A stretch of 64,000 bases of DNA, from NCBI GenBank assembly GCA_036429605.1, contig JAVFKD010000015.1, positions 3,743,421-3,807,420 of the forward strand, in the 5' to 3' direction. Made by a program: the position numbers and the translations under genes. Below, piece after piece: positions 57,107-64,000 of this stretch (its first letter is position 1; every line of letters begins with the position of its first letter). Source of the stretch: Cladobotryum mycophilum. Its lineage: Eukaryota > Ascomycota > Sordariomycetes > Hypocreales > Hypocreaceae. Below the pieces are notes generated by a model. That model saw only the letters and a program-made list of their open reading frames with translations, did no database searches and was not told where the DNA came from.

Positions 57107-59645
57107 GGTGATAGAGGTATGAGATAAATTTTTGATGAAGAATTGTGTTGGAGCTCTTGAGTGAGTTCCAATTGTCGTTGCTTGACTTGTCAGTGAGGAG
57201 GCAATTCATCTAACTTGACCACGGGGCGGTGACCTCTTGATATAATAATTTTTTTCTTCCTCTCAACACACAGTCCAGTGTCACTCTCGCGAGGTAACCC
57301 ATGTTGGATACTGGTCTAGAACACCAAAATAAACTATGAGTGTTCCAGGCACTCGGGCCCGTTGGGCTGTTTTCATGGCTGAACGATAGACAGCCGACAA
57401 AATTGACTTGGAGCACGATCGTGGCCGCTAGTGTATTCAGCCTCAGGGTGTCTACATACTTTGAACGAACCAGCACAACGTGCTAGAACACTTGTAGCTG
57501 ACCCGAACCAAGCCAGCGGTCGGTATCTTGTCTTTGAATCCCTGCGCAGTTGTTGCAGTGTTCTGGGCACGCAGCGCCCAGATCTGTGAAAGTGAATGGA
57601 TCCCATTGATCATCTTGAGGACAGAGCTCTGTTACGGCCTGCAGCCGGCGATGGAACCCCATCCAACTCCTCATTCGTGAGAGGAGATGGCAAGCACAGA
57701 ACGCTCAAGTCGCTTTGTAGCTCCCGACGTACGCCAAGGCATACCGCCTCTCGCTACTTAGAACATCCGCCGCCATTCCAGGCTGAACCGCCATGCCATC
57801 CCAAAGCTGGCACCTCCTCCAGAGGGAGACCGCGGTCTATCGAAATGATTAGGGTTAAAGTAGTGGAGTTGTAAGGCAGAGTTAAGCTTTAAGCACGTCG
57901 TTAGTGTGCCACCAAGCTTTGCTTGGCTGCGCCGCGATCTTGGTCTGGGCTCAACAGTGAGCTGCTTTGAGTCACTGATAAAATAATCAGCTCGATGGGA
58001 GCGAATGAAGAGTCTTTTACATCGGCTGATGCGCGGCTCGTAGATGGAATTCCGCGGGACGCATAAAATCCTACATACTGAACAATCCCCCGCCCGAGAA
58101 GATGTCCAAACAGGGATTTGGAGCAATCCATTCACTTAAAGGCTCTTCACTTCCTTTGAACCGATCACGTTATCCAAGGGCTGCCTCACGTGGTAATAAA
58201 GATCTAGTAACATGAGGTGGCTGGCGTCACAGACCCGGTAGTCTGGTGCGTTTACATGCAGCCAAGGATCTGCTGGCTTTGATGATGCTTAATATAGTGC
58301 ATCTTTGCATCCTTGCATCCTTTATAAGTAAGCTTAAACTGCCGTGGCGCGCCAAACTATTTTATCTCCTGTGCTGCGGTCGGGCATGGGCATGGCTTTC
58401 CGAGTATGGGGGAACAGACCCTGTTGATCCCTTTTTCTTCTTTCTCTATTGCCTATTCAAGGGGAATCTTTTCAATCCCGCAGCTGGTTGGCTTGGCATC
58501 TTTAATACCAAGACATACCAAGAGATCGACTGTTCGGCAGTTGAGCTTGGTTGTGGAACTGTCGCACCGTCGCATTGGTAGCCAGGCAGCATTCTCATCG
58601 TATCAGATACCCTTTCCTGTTATCAACACTGGACCTCTCCGAGGCTTGCATATTAAATGGTAGTTTGTCACGTTTTAGCCAGCTCCAGACCCCACGCCTT
58701 CTGATACTGTTCCAGCCATTGAAGGGGGTTGTTTGTAATTACAGCTATGCTCAGCCCCATGATATGAGAACAGCCCATTTGTCACGTATTTTAATACAAA
58801 ATTAATGCGATACAAGACCTGGGATATTTGTAGCCCAAGAAACTCACACGTCTATTGCCTGTTCTATGGTAGACAACCCCTCCAGTGACTTCGCCCATGG
58901 CCAGCACGCATACTAACGACTACACCGCATCGCTATTCTTTGCACTTGTCTATGGTACCGATGGTCTCTCCGACCGCCAGAATTGCCACCACGAATGGAG
59001 CATATCCCCCGACAGCCGTGATGACATTCCTACATACAAGTCTGCCTTAGATAGGGCTGAACATCACCACTAGGTAACATATTTAGTGTTGGTGGCGGTG
59101 ATGGCTTCTTTCTGCACGAGCAAGAGCCTGCGCTGAAAGTGTCCGGTTGCCCTCAGTGAGTCTAGAACTGTTTAGTTAGTCTGCAGTCATCCGTCCTCCA
59201 AGGTGCTTTGTGTTAGAGCACATCACAACCCATTCATGCTCTCGCATTAGCCCTGAACATTTGTATGATGTAAGAACTAAAATTGCCTACAGAACTGCGC
59301 AGCAAATGGCGCTGCGCTGCGCTCACTTCTCATATAATAGCGTTGTGGCATTATGTTAATCTTGGACATAAAACGAGTCTTTCGAACGTTCGACACCAAT
59401 GATCGAATCACGGATCAAATTTGGTATGCGAATAAAGTAGTGCTTCTCTCAATTTTAAGATAAACGCTGAGGCCGGTCAGGAACGAAACCTGACTGAATC
59501 ACACTTTCTTCCGCATGTATTTTACGGTGATAAGACAAATAATCAATCATTTATCGTCAATTTCTTTTGAGCGGTAAGATATCCATCCCATCAACTAAAT
59601 AGCTAGTTACATCAGTAGCATATCGCGATTTCTTCGACCATTCCT
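57107..59645. other. intergenic, 2.5 kb without a supported gene
   Basis: Overlapping short ORFs on the minus strand at 57370-57680 and 57760-58135 have cysteines but no signal peptide or consistent frame. Nothing is convincing elsewhere. Confidence 0.45.
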
Positions 59646-60932
59646 TTACTCCTCGGGAAGAGGCTTGGACAAGCCGAGTCTCTGCTGAGTGCTGATAAAG
59701 TTCTTAGGATCAGCATTGTTGGCATCCACAATGTAGGTCTTGGGAGTCTTGTCGACCAAGAGACGGATCAAGTCAGGTCGCATGTAGTGGCCACCCTGTA
59801 TCCACAGTCACAGTTAGCCAGACGATCTGTTTGCGGGGTTTCAGGGTATCACGTACGAAGTCAGCAAGTCGCTTGGTCAGCAGGTTCTCATCAAGGTCGA
59901 CATCGACAATGATGAGTCCGTCGAAAGTCTTGGGGGCATCCTCAACAGCGCGGAAACCGTCAGGGCGGTAGATGCGGGCAAAGCCGTTTCCGATGACGCC
60001 AGCCTCGGCGTCGAGGGCGGCCTCGTCGTCCTGGAGGCGCTTGGGCAAGTTAAGACGAGCACCCTCGCGGGTAACGACTTGAGTAGGGGCAAGAGTCCAG
60101 GTACCAGTCTCGTAGGCGTAGGCGGGTGTGACGTGCTCGGATTGGACCTCGGAGATGTTGGTATATGGGTCGGGGTACTGGAGAGTGGATGCGGGAGGGT
60201 AGACTGGCCAGGCAGCGACGTGGATCTGTTCGTGGAGGGCAGCAGCGTTGGCCTTGAGGAAAGGGTTCATCTGATAGCTGTTAGCGGAGTAATCTACCTG
60301 ATAGAATGTCGAAGCTGCTTACGTTCTCCCAGCAGTTAAGGTGGCCAAGGTTACCAATCTCAGTCTCGACAACACTGGTCAGAGAATCTCCGCTACCTTC
60401 GCCAAAGACAAGTTTCTCAACATGGGTGGGCTTGATCTTGCGGCGGTGGTTGATGACCTCTCCAGTGGGGTCGATGATGATCTGGGCCATGTACAGACTG
60501 TTGCCGTCAATCTCGGAGTATCCCAGAGAGACATAGATGGAGGCAGTTCGAGCAGCAGAGCGGATTCGTCGCATTTCATCCGAGTCGGGGCGAAGACTGT
60601 TCTTGTGGTAATCCTTGAGGAGAGGCAAGGAGTCCTGGTAGTTGACTCGCCATAGCCAGTAGCAATACCTATTAAAGGTGGTTAGACAGTGATTTATTTC
60701 TCATTTGCATATTGCTCGCCATACCCAGGGATCCCTATTGAAGTCAGTTATATGCTAAAATGAGTGGGTGTGCCTTTGACTTACAAGTCTCGGGGAAAGC
60801 AATGAGCTTGCAGCCCTTCTCACCGGCCTCAAGGATGAGGTCGACAGTCTTCTGGACAGACTTTTCGAGGTTGAACCAGCCAGGTTCAGACTGAACACAG
60901 GCGGCCTTGTACTGACGAATTGTGGCAACCAT
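59646..60932 (-). CDS. cyanide hydratase / nitrilase-family enzyme, 355 aa, five exons
   Basis: Cytosolic carbon-nitrogen hydrolase that in fungi converts HCN to formamide, usually as a helical homo-oligomer. Exons by eye: 60932-60785, 60734-60725 (only 10 nt), 60668-60323, 60270-59857 and 59795-59646, giving 356 codons with stop. The catalytic triad is visible: Glu in LIAFPE, Lys in HRRKIKPTH, Cys in LNCWEN. MNPFLKANAAALHEQIHVAAWPVYP and AYETGTWTLAPTQ match the cyanide-hydratase subgroup better than arylacetonitrilases, as do the length and the GGHYMRPDLIRLLVD end. A Cys replaces the usual Pro in the WIPGYPYW-like motif. Induction by cyanide is typical of the family; nothing in the sequence shows it here. 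Confidence 0.92.
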
Positions 60933-63667
60933 TTTTGAGTTGTTGGTAGAGAGGTATTGGAACAGTTAAGAATTGAACTGTGAGTTGTTTGGTGAGGATG
61001 TCTTCCAAAAAACAACAGAGAATCCGGCGAAGAGACTGTCTTATATAGACTTTCCACACAAAGAATTTGTGGACATCAACACATCTGTTGTGCAACAATT
61101 GTCATGACTCTGTGACTCTGCGTGTCTGCGTGTCTGCCCGAGAATCAACAGCCAAGAATGCGAATGCCGCACATGCTGTGGTCGGCCTCATTCGGGATTC
61201 GCGAATGGCTCGCATTCGCTTGGCGGACTTGGAGAAACGGCTACCGCCGTACCGTACCACAACTGAGAGGGACCTTCATAATGGGCCTGTATGGCAATGT
61301 TAATTACAGGCGTCATCGGTCAAGGATTATACTTTGTGTGTGTGTGTGTGTGTCCCTCTCTCAGCGACTTTGCATCACATAGATTGCATACATGATGCCG
61401 CAAATGCCGCATTCGCCGCACCACCTCGTACGATTGCTTTATGCGCCTGATGTGACAGACGGAAGACCAGGAAGATGACGACCGGGGGCAGATAAACAAG
61501 AAGTGGAGATAACGAGCAAGGGTATATCAAAACCCGCACAGCTGGGAACGAGCACTGCCGATAGGTATGCAACGATTCCTTTCCTCCATAGATGGGCCAC
61601 CTTCGACATGCAGATGAGGGGGACTAGGAATTCGGCTTAACGGCTATGCATGAGGCCAGCGACGAATCCATGCGCCACGGGCCGCGCGGGGAGACACCAG
61701 ATCATGGGCAAATTGAATGGAACCCAGAAATAGTGGACAATACTGATTGCTGACCGAATTGTTTGAGCTCATGACTCGTTGAGCTGCATGTTGATCGCTT
61801 CGACTTATTCTACCAGATCATTTCCTACCCTAAGCCACGGCAAATTTGTAGTCATATCTCAAGTCCTATGAGGAGTGACAAGGGAAAAGAATAATCTTGA
61901 TTCGATTAATCTTAATATTCTACTTGTGATATACTGATATTGTCTCTCCACTGCTCTGGTAGCTGTTTACTTTCCTAGTAGTTGTCTAACCTAGAATCGA
62001 GTATGTCAATGGGCTAGAGTACAAGCCTCTAATGAAACACCTCATGGGGAACCAACACCTTTCTGCATCATGCAGTTTTATCCCAGTATCCAGATAGAAA
62101 TTTAAGTTGTACATGTGTTCATTTACTACTGCTACATGTCATGGCTGGGGCTCAACATTTCCGACTCATTCATGCTCAACCTATCAATCACATCAGATCG
62201 GTTCGATTCCGATATCCGAGCCCCATAGGTTCTCTCTCCCTCTTCACTCGGCAGATGTGCCCAACATGATACCTTTCGGTTGTCGGAGTAAGAGGCTTTG
62301 ACGTAGTCGCATGCATGCATGGAGACTCATGGTATCGTCAAATAATATCCAGCGCCCGAGACATGCTTTCTGCACCTGCAGGGTCCTTTCCCACGAGACC
62401 ACGTTCATGACTAGTGTTTTGTATGAGGTCGGCATAAGATAGCATGGGCAAAATTGCCAAAATACCTCTTTAGGGGAGTTCTTTTTTACTCCGGTTTTGC
62501 CGCCTCGTTCTCGGGTTCGTCCCGACTTGGCAGGAACTTTGTCATGTTGATGTGGCGTTGGGCATGGATCTTCATGCATGAATAACCAGAGTGAGTCCTG
62601 GATATGCTTTGAAGCCTGAGAATACTCTGTATAATCCTTGAATATGCGGGGAATCGAATAGTATTCCTAGCGCGATCGTGAGCGGCAGCTAGGCATGTAG
62701 CAGAGCACATGACAACATGCCAGGTTACCTGGGATGGCGGTGGGACGTATGCAAGTTGGACTTGAGTGCTGGCTCAGTGAGTTAATATTCTGGTGCATGA
62801 CGGGAAAACGTGTCGCTCCGAGCCATGGCATGCAAAAAGAGGAAAATTCTTGCGAGTAATTCTTCATTAGAGGCAGGTTAATAACTGCCAAGCCGGGACT
62901 TGATGTATGAGGCCAACACCACCCCCAACGAAAGTACTTCATAGCATGCAAAAGTCTCTCCGCCCCAGTCAGGGATCATGACCAGAGCAACTGTCATCTA
63001 AGCCCAAAGTACGCCCAAGGCGTTCCCGGCAGTGGGTGTAGATTATACTTGGAGGATGTTTGCCTGAGAATTATTTCCAGATTTCGAACACAAGTTGCGA
63101 GCATATCCATCGTAGTAACGCTGTATCTTTGACATCATACACCTTTAGCTTCGTGAGTGACCTTTGGGCTGCAAGTTTAACATAAACTCGATATCTGGAT
63201 AGGGCTGTTTTTTTACATTTTGGCACATGACCCATGCCGCTTTCATCTAATAAACTTCGTTCGCTGTCATCTGCTTCACAGGATGAAGACCTAAGAATAG
63301 GCTTGAGTAGGATGATCTGGATAGTGTTATGGAGTATGAAGAGTGTTTTTTTTTGGTAGAGTTGGTGTAGACTGGATATCACTGGTAAGTCGGAAGGTGG
63401 GAAAGGTCTTGAGTGTGGGGTTGGTATGATAATAGTTATCGTGGCATTTATGCAACTAGTTTGTTGATGCTGGAATGTGACAAATGATAAATAACACAAA
63501 TATGAAAGAAACGTGACTTCGATTGGCACTGACTACCACAAAAGATGGCGCTGAACTGTTATGTGTTTGCCTATGCAGCCTCAGTCTTCAGTATTCCTAC
63601 TCAAGGTCGGAATAACCACCCTCGTCAGTTCTCTAAAGCGAACGACGAGGGGCAAGAGTGGTAGACA
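60933..63667. other. intergenic, 2.7 kb without a supported gene
   Basis: Upstream region of the cyanide hydratase, a (TG)n run at 61335-61353, and a tRNA-like T-arm hairpin at about 62195-62212 with outer complementary ends. No protein gene is supported. Confidence 0.45.
61335..61353. repeat. (TG)n microsatellite
   Basis: Nine or so tandem TG units in non-coding DNA. Confidence 0.9.
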
Positions 63668-63895
63668 CTAGAATGGCACCCATTTGGGCACCCACTTGCG
63701 GTAACCCCAAAGGTTGGCCGCGCTCAAGGGGTGCTCAGCACATTTGCGTACATCCTCTGGATTGACACCTTCGGGCAAGTCGTTGGGATCGAAAGTCATG
63801 ACACCGAGGGGTCCACATTCTTCTTCAGCACTTGGTGCAGAAGCAGCCAAGGCCGTCGTAGCGAGAGCGGCAACGAGGAGGAGCTGAGCTTTCAT
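63668..63895 (-). CDS. small secreted protein, 75 aa
   Basis: Starts at the ATG giving MKAQLLLVAALATTALAA, a clear signal peptide. The mature part is short, with only two cysteines (in EECGPLG and RKCAEHP), acidic/proline-rich in the middle (FDPNDLPEGVNPEDV) and an aromatic/basic end (WGYRKWVPKWVPF). The cysteine pair may form one disulphide. I do not recognise a family. The upstream in-frame ATG (12 codons earlier) would bury the signal peptide, so I rejected it. A secreted effector-like or extracellular peptide role is inference. Confidence 0.6.
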   Translation of the reverse strand: MKAQLLLVAALATTALAASAPSAEEECGPLGVMTFDPNDLPEGVNPEDVRKCAEHPLSAANLWGYRKWVPKWVPF

Positions 63896-64000
63896 GTTTG
63901 GGCGCTTTTCTGTGGAGATTATGGTTAGCATACTGTTGACTTGGAATCGAAAACAAGAAATGGAACCTACATTACTGTAGTGGAATTGGTGATGTAGTCT
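63896..64000. other. window edge, upstream of the small secreted gene
   Basis: The 5' flank of the 75-aa gene; too short to interpret. Confidence 0.5.

Noticed and set aside
57373..58135. Cysteine-containing minus-strand ORFs
   Set aside because: No signal peptide, several overlapping frames and no recognisable pattern.
1..64000. CRISPR array, bacterial operon or integrated viral element
   Set aside because: No direct-repeat/spacer pattern and no viral hallmark genes; gene structure is eukaryotic with introns throughout.

Overview
The window looks like nuclear DNA of a filamentous ascomycete (Pezizomycotina, probably a Sordariomycete). The genes have short introns (about 45-85 nt) with GTAAGT/GTATGT-type donors and CTAAC/CTGAC-like branch sites. 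The protein families are typical of that group: a very large NRPS, Zn2Cys6 and C2H2 regulators, DHA14-type and monocarboxylate-type MFS transporters, GH28, cyanide hydratase, a NACHT-WD40 NLR and a fungal SLATT protein. I see no rRNA, confident tRNA, CRISPR array or intact transposon.

2.3-23.5 kb is a secondary-metabolite core. A DHA14-like drug/toxin exporter (minus strand) is divergent from a single-exon NRPS of about 5,150 residues (plus strand). The NRPS order is (partial C)-A-T-E-C-A-T-C-A-T-C-A-T-CT, the layout of the fungal cyclic-tetrapeptide synthetases for HC-toxin and apicidin. A serine beta-lactamase/esterase-like enzyme follows on the same strand. The likely product is a cyclic tetrapeptide with one D-residue made by the module 1 epimerase. 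No fatty-acid synthase, racemase or transaminase gene is nearby, so the monomers are probably ordinary ones or are supplied from elsewhere.

24-32 kb holds a secreted GH28 exo-pectinase-like enzyme, a monocarboxylate-type MFS transporter and a convergent CYP504-like P450 (phenylacetate hydroxylase family). 35-43 kb has a C2H2-like regulator, a Zn2Cys6 activator, an unknown gene and a small membrane protein. 44.7-55.3 kb resembles a small conflict or allorecognition neighbourhood: a fructosamine-3-kinase-like enzyme, a CMP/dCMP-type deaminase, an alpha/beta-hydrolase-NACHT-WD40 NLR and a SLATT two-TM protein. 56-64 kb has a GPI-type cysteine-rich wall protein, a five-exon cyanide hydratase and a small secreted protein.

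Five genes (NRPS, P450, Zn2Cys6 factor, the unknown gene at 41 kb, NLR) each contain one apparent -1 frameshift, always at a G or C run of 5-6 bases. In each case one extra base restores the frame and the family signature. That pattern points to homopolymer under-calling in the assembly more than to five independent pseudogenes. Several long stretches (1-2.3, 25.8-28.7, 32.3-35.3, 52.1-54.4, 57.1-59.6 and 60.9-63.6 kb) show no gene I can support.
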